Of a stretch of 64,000 nt of DNA, positions 8,662 to 17,497 are shown piece by piece (the first letter of the stretch is position 1; every line of letters starts with the position of its first letter). A model generated the notes under the pieces. That model saw only the letters and a list, made by a program, of their open reading frames with translations, searched no databases and was not told the origin of the DNA. Origin of the DNA: Pseudopedobacter sp037968815 (GTDB lineage: Bacteria; Bacteroidota; Bacteroidia; Sphingobacteriales; Sphingobacteriaceae); assembly GCA_037968815.1 (NCBI GenBank), contig JBBKWF010000004.1, positions 248,001 through 312,000 of the forward strand, in the 5' to 3' direction. The position numbers and the translations under genes were made by a program.

Positions 8662-9642
8662 TTGGAAAAAGCTAAGCTTTTTACTACTATTAAATACGTT
8701 CTATTTTTAGTGGTAGGCTTAGGGATTGTTTATTATCTTTTTCACTTATACTACACCCCTTCTTTTGTAAACGACTTAGAAAACGTTAACCTAACTTGGT
8801 TAGCTGTATCTGTTTGTTGCGCAATTGTGGCAAATGTGTTTAGAACACTGCGTTGGCAGTTGATGATAGAACCTCTTGTAAATAAAAAACCATCTTTTAT
8901 AAATGTTTTTAATGCTTTGATGGTTGGCTATCTTGTTAATTTAGCTTTACCTCGAGCCGGAGAGTTAGCTAGGTGTGGGTTTTTATCAAAAAAAGAACAA
9001 ATTAATATTGTAGAGTTAGTTGGGAGTGTAATTGCAGAACGCATTTTTGATGTGCTGATGTTGCTTCTCCTTGTTTTATGTAGTTTGTTCCTTTATCAGG
9101 ATTTATTTTCAAGTCTTATTGATTTTAATATAGCAGGGCTGATTACACAAAAATCACTATTCATAATATCTGCTTTGGTAATAATAGGTTTGTTGGTGAC
9201 AGGATTCTTAATTATACTGGCAAAAAAGAAGCATCCTTTTATCATTACCATAAAAACTACTCTGTTGAAACTAAGGGATGGCTTTATATCCGTAAAGAAA
9301 ATAAAGAGCCCATTTGGGTTTGTGGTTTTCACCCTCGCTATTTGGGTTTTTTATATCGCTTCTAGTTATTTTGCTTTTAAAATGTTGCAACAAACCGAAT
9401 TGTTGACTTTTGCCGATGCATTATTGTGTGTAGTTGCAGGTAGCTTTGGGATGATTGCACCAATACAGGGTGGGATAGGTGCTTTCCATTATATGGTGAC
9501 TAAATGTTTAACCCTTTTGGGGATTGATAGTAGCCCAGCCTTAGTTTATGCAACGGTACTCCATGCTTCGCAAACTTTGCTAGTGACATTATTAGGAGTA
9601 TTGGCATTTCTGCCTAGCATTCGCTTTTCAAAAAGGAAATAG
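8662..9642 (+). CDS. Lysylphosphatidylglycerol synthase TM-region family protein (UPF0104)
   Basis: A 326-residue inner-membrane protein with about seven or eight hydrophobic segments. Family signatures are WLAVSVCCAIVANVFRTLRWQLM near residue 50, NLALPRAGELARCGFLSKKE in the first cytoplasmic region, and APIQGGIGAFHYMV near the C-terminus. This PF03706-type domain occurs in flippase-like or lipid-handling proteins. It lacks the soluble aminoacyl-transferase domain of MprF. The TTG start at 8662 follows panD by four bases, so it is probably co-transcribed, though no functional link to pantothenate is evident. Substrate unknown. Confidence 0.85.
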   Translation: MEKAKLFTTIKYVLFLVVGLGIVYYLFHLYYTPSFVNDLENVNLTWLAVSVCCAIVANVFRTLRWQLMIEPLVNKKPSFINVFNALMVGYLVNLALPRAGELARCGFLSKKEQINIVELVGSVIAERIFDVLMLLLLVLCSLFLYQDLFSSLIDFNIAGLITQKSLFIISALVIIGLLVTGFLIILAKKKHPFIITIKTTLLKLRDGFISVKKIKSPFGFVVFTLAIWVFYIASSYFAFKMLQQTELLTFADALLCVVAGSFGMIAPIQGGIGAFHYMVTKCLTLLGIDSSPALVYATVLHASQTLLVTLLGVLAFLPSIRFSKRK

Positions 9643-9709
9643 CTTAAAAATGTTTTTCTGTTGATTTTTTCAAAAGTAGGTAGCTATATAAGAAGTTATA
9701 TTGGCTTTA

Positions 9710-11089
9710 TTACAACTTGTACTTTCCTAGCTTTTTACTAAAAAAGCTTTTCTTTCTTTCGGTAATGTCTTTTAAGGTTTCGTCTTCGAGAAAACCGGCA
9801 TCTATTAATTTAGGGACGCCAATGCGTTGCGAACTATAAATACCTGAATGTCCACTAAAAAAATAAGCAGTGAAACAGGCAATTGCAAAAAACAAAACAT
9901 ATTGCCCGCCAAAAAGCTCCACGCCCATAAAGGTACAGGCTAGAGGCGTATTGGTTGCTCCGGCAAAAACAGCTATAAAACCTAATGCGGCAAACAGACT
10001 GATGGGCGCATCCATTAAAGTGGCCAAGCTGTTTCCTAATGTTGCGCCAATGTAGAATAAAGGTGTTACCTCACCACCTTTAAAGCCTGTGCCTAAAGTA
10101 ACGGTGGTGAAAATGGTTTTCCATAACCAGCTAAACATATCAGCACCACCAGCTTTAAAAGCAGAAACAATAGTTACCGCACCTTGATATTCAGCATTGA
10201 TGCCTAAGCTTAAATAATCGGGTTTACCCACTAAAAACGTTAATAAGATAATAACCACTCCACCAAAAAACGGGATTAACCAACTAGTTTTAAAAATACT
10301 GGTAAAAATAGTTTTAATGCGATGTACCAAAGTTGCAAAGAGGTAACTTACTAAGCCAAATGCAATTGAAGCAATAATTATTTTAAAAATTAGCAATATA
10401 TCCCAATGCAAAAAATCAGATAAAAAGAAGGTGCTACTTTCTACAAAATCTATACGGTAATGGGTGTGACTAAGTCCCCAAGCGGTTACGGTAAAATCTC
10501 CGATAATACTGGCAAATAAGCAAGGGATAATAGAATCGTACTTTAATTTACCTAATGCAATTACCTCAATGGCGAAAATTGCTCCAGTTAATGGTGTGCC
10601 AAAGACTGCTCCAAAGCCCGCTGCAACACCAGCCATTAATAATGTTTTTACATCAGCTTTTGATAGCTTAAACCATTTGGCTAAAAGTTGCGCAATGCTT
10701 CCTCCAATTTGTACTGCTGTGCCCTCTCTACCGGCAGAACCGCCAAATAAATGGGTCATAACGGTGGTAATTAAAACTAATGGCCCCATCTGCGGAGGCA
10801 CTCCGCCACCAGGTTGATGGATTTCGTCCATAATTAGGTTATTGCCTTTTTCTGATGATTGACCTAAAAACTTGTACATAAAGTGAATGGCAACTCCGGC
10901 AAAAGGCAAAAGATAAAGAAGGTAGGTATTAGAAAATCTAAAAAATATGGCGCTAGTTAATAACCACAAAAAAAGTGCTACTATGCTACCAACAGCCAAT
11001 CCAACGGGAATGCTTAAAGCAATCCATTTAAATATATAACGAAGAATTTGGAGTCTTTCGGAAGGCCCTTCTTGTTTAAAAATTTTCAC
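9710..11089 (-). CDS. ClC-family chloride channel/antiporter
   Basis: A 459-residue polytopic membrane protein of the ClC family. The selectivity-filter blocks are all visible: GSAGREGTAVQIGGSIAQ contains the gating glutamate of the GREGx motif, GAIFAIEVI holds the inner glutamate position found in H+/Cl- antiporters, and GFKGGEVTPLFYIGATLGN is the third signature. Presence of both glutamates argues for an exchanger over a pure channel. No cytoplasmic CBS domains are present. It is convergent with the upstream flippase-like gene and divergent from the O-methyltransferase. Probable role: anion homeostasis or acid resistance. Confidence 0.93.
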   Translation of the reverse strand: MKIFKQEGPSERLQILRYIFKWIALSIPVGLAVGSIVALFLWLLTSAIFFRFSNTYLLYLLPFAGVAIHFMYKFLGQSSEKGNNLIMDEIHQPGGGVPPQMGPLVLITTVMTHLFGGSAGREGTAVQIGGSIAQLLAKWFKLSKADVKTLLMAGVAAGFGAVFGTPLTGAIFAIEVIALGKLKYDSIIPCLFASIIGDFTVTAWGLSHTHYRIDFVESSTFFLSDFLHWDILLIFKIIIASIAFGLVSYLFATLVHRIKTIFTSIFKTSWLIPFFGGVVIILLTFLVGKPDYLSLGINAEYQGAVTIVSAFKAGGADMFSWLWKTIFTTVTLGTGFKGGEVTPLFYIGATLGNSLATLMDAPISLFAALGFIAVFAGATNTPLACTFMGVELFGGQYVLFFAIACFTAYFFSGHSGIYSSQRIGVPKLIDAGFLEDETLKDITERKKSFFSKKLGKYKL

Positions 11090-11235
11090 TTTTATATGCT
11101 AAACAATAATATTCTGATTTAGAATTGACCCAACGATTAAACTGTTGCCGAAACCAAATCAAAACCAAATGTATCGTTTTGAAAATAAATAGTAGAAAGC
11201 GAGACTTAAAAAATCGGGGTTATAATCCGTTTTTT

Positions 11236-11243
11236 TAACTTTG
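11236..11243 (+). promoter_or_regulatory. -7 element directly before the O-methyltransferase
   Basis: TAACTTTG matches the TAnnTTTG consensus exactly and ends four bases before the ATG at 11248. Transcription would then start at or within a base or two of the start codon, giving a leaderless message unless the second ATG at 11254 is used. Confidence 0.45.
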
Positions 11244-11247
11244 CTAA

Positions 11248-11883
11248 ATGAGCATGAATCAGGATGACTTAAATAATTATTTGCTTTCTTTTTGCGACCC
11301 CGAACCAGAGTTGTTGAAAAGAATTGATAGAGAAACGCAGTTAGAAGTGTTGATGCCAAGGATGCTTTCTGGTCATTTACAAGGGCGTACATTGAGCATG
11401 TTGTCAAAAATAACAGCTCCCAAACGTGTTTTAGAAATTGGCACTTTTACTGGTTATGCTACTTTGTGTTTTGCTGAAGGTTTAGCTGAAGATGGTAAAA
11501 TAATCACTTTAGATATTAACGAAGAGCTAGAAGAACGTGTAAGAGGTTATTTTGAAGCATCAGATTATCAAGAGAAAATAGATTATAGAATTGGGAACGC
11601 TATGGATATTATCCCAACTTTAAATGAAGTTTTTGATATAGTTTTCATTGATGCTGATAAAAAAAATAACGAAAACTATTACCATTTAATTTTTGATAAA
11701 GTAAGAAGTGGTGGTTTAATTATAACCGACAATGTTTTATGGAGCGGTAAGGTTTTAACAAAAATTAACGACCTAGACACCTCAAATATTCATACTTTTA
11801 ACCAAATGGTATTTGCAGACGAGAGAGTGGAAAAACTGATATTACCAATTAGAGACGGTTTATTCATCGTAAGGAAAAAGTAA
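11248..11883 (+). CDS. Class I SAM-dependent O-methyltransferase (COMT/CCoAMT type)
   Basis: A 211-residue methyltransferase of the caffeoyl-CoA/catechol O-methyltransferase family. Motif I is VLEIGTFTGYATLCFAEGL (residues about 66-84), the acidic end of strand 2 is ITLDINEE, and FIDADKKNNENYY provides the metal-binding aspartates with ITDNVLWSGKV following. Substrate is unknown; relatives act on catechols or are annotated only by fold. It may lead a rightward operon: the GH73 gene begins 37 bases after its stop. Confidence 0.92.
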   Translation: MSMNQDDLNNYLLSFCDPEPELLKRIDRETQLEVLMPRMLSGHLQGRTLSMLSKITAPKRVLEIGTFTGYATLCFAEGLAEDGKIITLDINEELEERVRGYFEASDYQEKIDYRIGNAMDIIPTLNEVFDIVFIDADKKNNENYYHLIFDKVRSGGLIITDNVLWSGKVLTKINDLDTSNIHTFNQMVFADERVEKLILPIRDGLFIVRKK

Positions 11884-11920
11884 CAGCTTGCAATATTTGC
11901 TGGGGAATAAAATTTATGTT

Positions 11921-12577
11921 TTGATAAAAAAAATCTTTTTAATTTGTTTTCTGTTTCTAAACTTTGGTGCCTTTGCACAAACGGTTACTCAAAATTATGT
12001 AGACGAATATAAAGAACCTGCAATCTCATTAATGAATGAGCACCATGTACCTGCAAGTATAATTTTAGGAGTAGCCATCCATGAATCGGCAAGTGGAAGA
12101 AGTAAAATTGCTCGATATTTAAACAATCACTTCGGAATTAAAGGGCCAAACAACAGCACAGCAATTAAATCAGCATATCGTGGTTTTGACGAAGTGGAAG
12201 ATTCTTATCAATACTTTGTTGGCTTATTACAGAGACACTCAAGATTTAAAACTTTATTTGATAAATACACAGAGTACGATTATAAAAACTGGGCTAAAGG
12301 GATGCAAAGAGGAGGCTATGCAGCTAGTAGAACTTGGTCTTCGCAAGTAATTGCAATTATAAAAAAGTATAACCTACAACAGTATGATAATCGGCCGGAA
12401 GGCTACATTGAACCAGTTGAGCCGGTTGCCCTTTATAAAGTATATAGCGTTAAAAAAGGCGACACTTTGGGCGCAATTGCCAAAAAACACAGAACTACTG
12501 TTAAAAAAATAATGGCAAAAAATCACTTGAAAACAACAGTTTTAAGGATTGGTCAAAAATTGAGAATATATAAATGA
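11921..12577 (+). CDS. Exported GH73 glucosaminidase with C-terminal LysM
   Basis: A peptidoglycan hydrolase of the endo-beta-N-acetylglucosaminidase (GH73/FlgJ) type. I chose TTG 11921, giving MIKKIFLICFLFLNFGAFAQ, a good signal peptide; an upstream in-frame TTG at 11888 would add an implausible 11 residues. The catalytic domain spans about residues 20-155, with VAIHESASGRSKIA carrying the acid glutamate and YLNNHFGIKG. A single LysM closes the protein (YSVKKGDTLGAIAKKH). The stop overlaps the start of a paralogous gene by four bases, so the two are translationally coupled. Expected location is the periplasm, bound to murein. Confidence 0.9.
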   Translation: MIKKIFLICFLFLNFGAFAQTVTQNYVDEYKEPAISLMNEHHVPASIILGVAIHESASGRSKIARYLNNHFGIKGPNNSTAIKSAYRGFDEVEDSYQYFVGLLQRHSRFKTLFDKYTEYDYKNWAKGMQRGGYAASRTWSSQVIAIIKKYNLQQYDNRPEGYIEPVEPVALYKVYSVKKGDTLGAIAKKHRTTVKKIMAKNHLKTTVLRIGQKLRIYK

Positions 12578-13398
12578 AAAAACTATTAACCGTAATACTT
12601 ACCCTAGTTGTTTTGGCTTCATGTACTTCAAAAAAGGGAGTGCAATACCAAAATAAGCAGATTGAAAAAAATGCAAATAAGCAGACTTCTGGAAATTACA
12701 CCAATTATACTGTTGCAACTTACATTGATCGGTTTAAAGGAATTGCCATTTCCGAGATGAACCGTTATGGGATTCCGGCGAGTATTACCATGGCACAAGC
12801 AATTTTAGAATCGGGCATTGGAAAAAGTGACTTGGCAAGATATGCAAATAACCATTTTGGGATAAAATGTACTAGCGATTGGAAAGGGAAAGGTTATTAT
12901 AAAGATGATGACAAAAAGGATGACTGTTTTAGGGTTTATAAAAATCCGGAAGAAAGCTTTAGAGACCACTCAGAATTTTTAAAGAGAAAGCGTTATGCGT
13001 TTTTATTTGAATTAGATAAAAATGACTACGTAGGTTGGGCAAAAGGGCTTAAACAAGCGGGTTATGCTACCAACCCAAAATACCCAGACTTATTGATTAG
13101 TTTGGTAGAACGTTATCAACTTAATCAGTTTGATAGAGCTGAAGGTAAGTACGAGAAGATAAGAAGAGAAGACAAGGTTTTATCAGATATTAATAAAAAT
13201 ATCCCTAACGAGGCTACAAAAGACCGAGAGAAGAACGCGACCCCAATTATCGCTGGCGATAATTACGTTATACAAAAAGGGGACACACTTTATAATATTT
13301 CTAAACGTTTTGGACTTACTGTTGACGAGTTAAAAGCTTTAAACAACATGGCTGATGATTACATACAAATTGGTCAAAGCTTAAAGGTTAAAAAGTAA
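12574..13398 (+). CDS. GH73 glucosaminidase lipoprotein with LysM
   Basis: Paralogue of the preceding gene, overlapping it by an ATGA. Its N-terminus MKKLLTVILTLVVLASC is a lipoprotein signal with lipobox LASC, so this copy is membrane-anchored where the first is soluble. The GH73 domain (about residues 50-185) contains AQAILESGIGKSDLARYANNHFGIKC, with catalytic glutamate, and an extra KDDDKKDDCFRVY segment. After a charged linker, one LysM ends the protein (YVIQKGDTLYNISKRFGL). The pair probably arose by tandem duplication and then took different locations in the envelope. Confidence 0.92.
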   Translation: MKKLLTVILTLVVLASCTSKKGVQYQNKQIEKNANKQTSGNYTNYTVATYIDRFKGIAISEMNRYGIPASITMAQAILESGIGKSDLARYANNHFGIKCTSDWKGKGYYKDDDKKDDCFRVYKNPEESFRDHSEFLKRKRYAFLFELDKNDYVGWAKGLKQAGYATNPKYPDLLISLVERYQLNQFDRAEGKYEKIRREDKVLSDINKNIPNEATKDREKNATPIIAGDNYVIQKGDTLYNISKRFGLTVDELKALNNMADDYIQIGQSLKVKK

Positions 13399-13402
13399 AT
13401 TA

Positions 13403-14146
13403 TTGAAACGGTTAATATTTTCGGTTGTCCTGATTTTTATTGGCTTAAAGGTTTTTTCCCAGCAAGAACCTTTGGCAGGTTTAGTTTTTGATAACGACAC
13501 CAAACAACGCTTAAGTCGCGTAAGCGTCACTAATCTACGTACAAACCAAACTATTTATAATAACAATAAGGGTGAGTTTTTGATTAATGTGAAGGTTGGT
13601 GATTTCTTAATCAGCAAACTCAGCAACTATAAATCAGATACCTTAAAGGTTACCAACCAAACGGCACTGATTATTTATCTTCAGCGCTTAGCCATCCCTT
13701 TACCTGAAGTGCTTTTTAAAGATTCTGTTTTACAAGCCAAAGCAAAATACGAAGAAACTAAAAAAGCATTTAACCAAGCGGTTAGGTTAGGGAACAATAA
13801 AGATATTTTAAACATCAGCAATGGCACCGTAGGTTTAGGGATTGATGCTATTTGGAGCGCTTTTAGTAGAGAGGGAAAAAATGCTCGTCGTTTAATGGAA
13901 ATTATGGAACGTGATTACCAAAACAATATGGTAGATCAAATTTTTAATAAAGATTTGGTTACACGGGTTACAGGTTTAAAAGGCGATAATCTTTTGGTAT
14001 TTATGCTCAACTTTCGCCCGTCTTATAGTTTTGTGATGCAGGCTAATGAATATAATTTAGTGAGTTATATTAAGCAAGCTTATATGCGCTTTAAAATGAG
14101 TCCTGATTTGTTAGATTTAAGTTCTTTTAAACCAATAAAAGAGTGA
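13403..14146 (+). CDS. Exported protein with carboxypeptidase regulatory-like domain
   Basis: A 247-residue secreted protein, TTG start four bases after the GH73 lipoprotein gene. The N-terminus is a signal peptide ending near VFSQQ. Residues about 22-95 form a CarboxypepD_reg-like beta-sandwich (PLAGLVFDNDTKQRLSRVSV, NNNKGEFLINVKVGD, LIIYLQRL), the domain usually found at the N-terminus of SusC-type proteins. The remaining 150 residues are mostly helical and unrecognised. As the third gene of the murein hydrolase run it may assist or anchor those enzymes, but this is only inferred from position. Confidence 0.72.
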   Translation: MKRLIFSVVLIFIGLKVFSQQEPLAGLVFDNDTKQRLSRVSVTNLRTNQTIYNNNKGEFLINVKVGDFLISKLSNYKSDTLKVTNQTALIIYLQRLAIPLPEVLFKDSVLQAKAKYEETKKAFNQAVRLGNNKDILNISNGTVGLGIDAIWSAFSREGKNARRLMEIMERDYQNNMVDQIFNKDLVTRVTGLKGDNLLVFMLNFRPSYSFVMQANEYNLVSYIKQAYMRFKMSPDLLDLSSFKPIKE

Positions 14147-14147
14147 T

Positions 14148-14897
14148 TTATTTCATTCTTGCTTCTAACACAATGTAAGGAGATAAGCCTTTACTCTCAA
14201 AAGGAACTATTTTAGTAATAACTTTGCCAACTGTCCAAACCGCTTTTTTAAGAAATCTTACACCTATTGGTTTTTGTTTTTCGTTTTCAAGCCATACTGA
14301 AAAACGACCGTAATAATTAACCTTAATATCCTTCAAATTAGCTTTTTCACATATCGCTTTTAACAAGCTAATATCCATGCTAGCTATATTATGCTTATTG
14401 TAATTTTCGAAATCAAAACTTTTCTGGAACCAACCGTTAACTGATTTAAAATTAGGGAGCGTTATGAGTAATGTTCCGCCCGGCTTAAGAAACGGTATAT
14501 GCTTGTTGATAATATCTGAAGTGTCGTTAAAATGTTCAATTAACCCGCAACTTAAAACTAAGTCGTATTGTTTTTCTGGTTGATAATTAAAAAGATCGGC
14601 TTCAATAAGTTTTACATCGGTTTCGTTTAAGCCATTTTCTTTTAAGAGAGCACTTACGGATGAGGCATGAATAAAATAATCTAAAAGGGAAGCGTCTAAA
14701 TTGAAATATTTTTTCAGAAAAACCGCGTAATAGCCAGGGAAACCACCTAGTTCTATTGCAGATTTTACATTTCTATCCTTAATAATTGTTTCTAGTTGAT
14801 GATGAAAAGTGTGGTTCTGAGGAATCTGTACAATAATATCGGTTTTACTTTCCCAATAATTTTCCCAAAAAGATCTATCTGTTAATAAGTTTGTCAT
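14148..14897 (-). CDS. Class I SAM-dependent methyltransferase
   Basis: A 249-residue methyltransferase. The SAM motif is AIELGGFPGYYAVFLKKYF (glycine-rich loop altered to GGFPG). LIEADLF follows, then the substrate-side SCGLIEHFNDTSDI and PGGTLLITLPNFKSVNG, as in UbiE/COQ5-like and sugar or lipid methyltransferases. The C-terminal part (VNYYGRFSVWLENE, VPFESKGLSPYIV) resembles those beside glycan clusters. It is divergent from the Wzx-like flippase gene and could modify an envelope glycan. Substrate not determinable. Confidence 0.85.
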   Translation of the reverse strand: MTNLLTDRSFWENYWESKTDIIVQIPQNHTFHHQLETIIKDRNVKSAIELGGFPGYYAVFLKKYFNLDASLLDYFIHASSVSALLKENGLNETDVKLIEADLFNYQPEKQYDLVLSCGLIEHFNDTSDIINKHIPFLKPGGTLLITLPNFKSVNGWFQKSFDFENYNKHNIASMDISLLKAICEKANLKDIKVNYYGRFSVWLENEKQKPIGVRFLKKAVWTVGKVITKIVPFESKGLSPYIVLEARMK

Positions 14898-15030
14898 CTG
14901 TAATTTAAAAACCTGTAATTTACATAGGATTTTTCAACACCGTAGATTTTTTTTAAGAGTTGTGTTTATTGCTTTAATGCGTTTGTATCAAACTGTAAAA
15001 TACAGCACACAGGCTGACCGTCAAAATGTA

Positions 15031-15038
15031 TATCTTTG
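15031..15038 (+). promoter_or_regulatory. Promoter -7 element of the flippase/GT2/anmK unit
   Basis: TATCTTTG, an exact TAnnTTTG match, 38 bases before the TTG start of the flippase gene. No clear TTG -33 element is seen at standard spacing. Confidence 0.5.
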
Positions 15039-15076
15039 CGCTTTAAATTTCGTTTGTAAAAATAAAATATAACGTA

Positions 15077-16564
15077 TTGAACCTATTAAAAAAACAAGGC
15101 TTTTTTAACAGCATCACGCTTTATACGGGTACTGCCTTAGGTTTTTTAAATCTAATTATTTTGTTTCAAAGAGCTTTTACTGCAGAAGAAGTAGGCTTTT
15201 TTCTTTTAATGACTTCTGTATGTTTACTCTACACGCAATTTGCAGCCATAGGGTTTAATAGCATTATCACAAGGTATTTTCCCTATTTTAAAACTCAAGA
15301 TGGTAATCATCAGGGTTTCCCTTCTTATGTTTTTAAAGCAACCAGCATCGGTTTTTTAGTAGTTACGGTGTTTTACATTTTCGGAAAAGAATTTGTAATT
15401 TATTTTAAGGAAGGTAATGATGGGTCATCCTATTATTCCCAATATTATTATCTAATTATTCCACTTTCCCTTTTTATCTTTTGGTATAGCCTTGCCGAAA
15501 CTTTCGCCCGGACTAGTTTTCATAATATTTTACCATCCTTTTTACGTGAAGTTTTACTTAAAGTATTTACAACAATCGGAGTTTGTTTGGTTTATTTTAA
15601 GTGGCTGAATTATGAACAGTTTATTTATTGGTATATAATAGCCACCGCCACAATTCTGTTAGTGTTATTGGCTTATCTAAAAAAGCTGGACTTATTAAGG
15701 TTTAAGACTATTGAGCTTTCTGTTAAAGAAAAGTCACCAGAAATTTTACGTTATGGCTTTTATTCGATGCTAGCCGGGAGTTCAATCACGATGATTCAGA
15801 GTATAGGAACCATTATGATAAAAATTTACACCAACGAAGGAATGGTAGGTTATTATGGTACACTTGCCATGATGGGTGTTGTAATTAGTTTGCCAGCAAG
15901 GGCTTTCGGTATCACATCATACCAACTTATTGCAGATGCTTGGAAAACTAACGATTTAAAGAAAATCAATAAGATATACAGCAAAACTTCTTTAGTGCAG
16001 TTTATGCTCGGCACCCTGTTTTTAATCGGCCTAGTATCCAATTGGCATAATATTCTAATTCTACTCGCAAAGCCAGAATTTGCAGAATTTTACTATGTTT
16101 TTATTGTAGTAGCACTTGGCTTCTTGGTAGATATAACAGGTGGTTTAAATGGAATCATTATCCTTTTCTCTAAAACCTACAAATTCATGATGCCGATATT
16201 GCTAACGGCTGTAGTTTTGTGTGCCTTCTTGAACATGATTTTTATCCCCAGATTTGGGATTTTAGGCGCCGCAGTCGCTTATTGCCTAACAACCTTAGCA
16301 CTCAATTTTACTTATTGGCTTTACTTATTACTGAAATACGGTTTGCAACCTTTTAGTTTTGCATTTGTTAAGTTAATTATGATTGGGGTGATCGTATTTT
16401 TTGTAGGAGCTTATATTCCTATTATAGATAATTTCTTTTTTGATGTTTTGTTGAGGTCTGGAGTGGTATCAATAATTTATATTTCTGCTGTGTATATTTT
16501 AAATATCTCTCCTGATATTAACGAGGCAATTAATCAAGTTTTCAATAAATTGAAATCTAAATAA
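15077..16564 (+). CDS. Wzx-like polysaccharide flippase (MVF/MOP superfamily)
   Basis: A 495-residue inner-membrane protein with about 12-14 hydrophobic segments, typical of oligosaccharide flippases. The N-terminus NSITLYTGTALGFLNLIILFQRAFTAEEVGFF matches the first helix and loop of this family. IPRFGILGAAVAYCLTTLALN near residue 400 is the conserved C-terminal bundle signature. It is expected to flip lipid-linked oligosaccharides to the periplasm. TTG is the only suitable start. It is followed four bases later by a glycosyltransferase, so both probably serve surface glycan assembly. Confidence 0.88.
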   Translation: MNLLKKQGFFNSITLYTGTALGFLNLIILFQRAFTAEEVGFFLLMTSVCLLYTQFAAIGFNSIITRYFPYFKTQDGNHQGFPSYVFKATSIGFLVVTVFYIFGKEFVIYFKEGNDGSSYYSQYYYLIIPLSLFIFWYSLAETFARTSFHNILPSFLREVLLKVFTTIGVCLVYFKWLNYEQFIYWYIIATATILLVLLAYLKKLDLLRFKTIELSVKEKSPEILRYGFYSMLAGSSITMIQSIGTIMIKIYTNEGMVGYYGTLAMMGVVISLPARAFGITSYQLIADAWKTNDLKKINKIYSKTSLVQFMLGTLFLIGLVSNWHNILILLAKPEFAEFYYVFIVVALGFLVDITGGLNGIIILFSKTYKFMMPILLTAVVLCAFLNMIFIPRFGILGAAVAYCLTTLALNFTYWLYLLLKYGLQPFSFAFVKLIMIGVIVFFVGAYIPIIDNFFFDVLLRSGVVSIIYISAVYILNISPDINEAINQVFNKLKSK

Positions 16565-16568
16565 ATTC

Positions 16569-17471
16569 ATGAAAAATTTAGCTCCAATTGCACTTTTTGT
16601 ATATAATAGACCACATCATACCCGCCAAACTGTAGAATCTTTAAGGGCGAATGAGCTAGCTTTGGAAAGTGATTTATTTGTTTTTTCTGACGGAGCAAAG
16701 TCGGGAAAAGATGAAGAGTCGGTAAGGCAAGTTGCAGATTATATTGCAACGGTTGACGGGTTTAAGTCGGTTACAGTTATTAAGCAAGAGAGAAATTTGG
16801 GTCTTGCTAATTCAATTATTAATGGAGTCACTCAGTTAAGCGAAAGTCACGGAAAGTTTATTGTTTTTGAGGATGATTTAATATGTTCAAGTTATACTTT
16901 AACATATTTGAATGAGGCCTTGGAAAGGTATAAAAACGAGGAGAAAGTGTTTCATGTATGCTCCTATATGTACCCGATAAAACTTTCTGACAACTTACCT
17001 GAAACGTTTTTTTATAGAGCTAGCCATAGTCTTGGCTGGGCAAGCTGGAAAAGGGCTTGGGATAAATTTAATCCAGATGTAGATGACTTGATGTCGCAGT
17101 TTGATGAACAAAAAATCAAAGATTTCACATTTGATGGGAAAATGAATTTTTGGAAGCAGATGAATGATTTTAAGAACGGAAAAAATAATTCTTGGGCAAT
17201 TAGATGGTATGCATCCGTGTTTTTAAACGGTGGAATGGCATTAAATGTAACTCGTTCGCTAATCAATAATATTGGCCATGATGGTTCTGGGGTTCACTCT
17301 AATGTTGAAAACACGTATGATATTGAGGTTTATCCAAACCCTATAAAGGAATTCCCCAAGGAAATTGCGGAAAACAATACCATGTACAACTTGGTAAAAA
17401 CATTTTACGCCAACAGAAAAGGAAGTTGGTTTGACAGAGGAGTTAGGTTTCTTCGCAAAAAACTGGCTTGA
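16569..17471 (+). CDS. Glycosyltransferase family 2 protein
   Basis: A 300-residue GT-A glycosyltransferase without membrane anchor. The nucleotide-sugar domain begins PIALFVYNRPHHTRQTVESL, continues VIKQERNLGLANSI, and has the metal-binding acidic motif FEDDL in place of DXD. SHSLGWASWKRAWDKF follows, a signature of the GT2 subgroup that acts in polysaccharide and LPS synthesis. It sits between the flippase (4 bases) and anmK (26 bases). Donor and acceptor sugars are unknown. Confidence 0.88.
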   Translation: MKNLAPIALFVYNRPHHTRQTVESLRANELALESDLFVFSDGAKSGKDEESVRQVADYIATVDGFKSVTVIKQERNLGLANSIINGVTQLSESHGKFIVFEDDLICSSYTLTYLNEALERYKNEEKVFHVCSYMYPIKLSDNLPETFFYRASHSLGWASWKRAWDKFNPDVDDLMSQFDEQKIKDFTFDGKMNFWKQMNDFKNGKNNSWAIRWYASVFLNGGMALNVTRSLINNIGHDGSGVHSNVENTYDIEVYPNPIKEFPKEIAENNTMYNLVKTFYANRKGSWFDRGVRFLRKKLA

Positions 17472-17497
17472 TTTTACTCATATAAATCATTTTTAAA

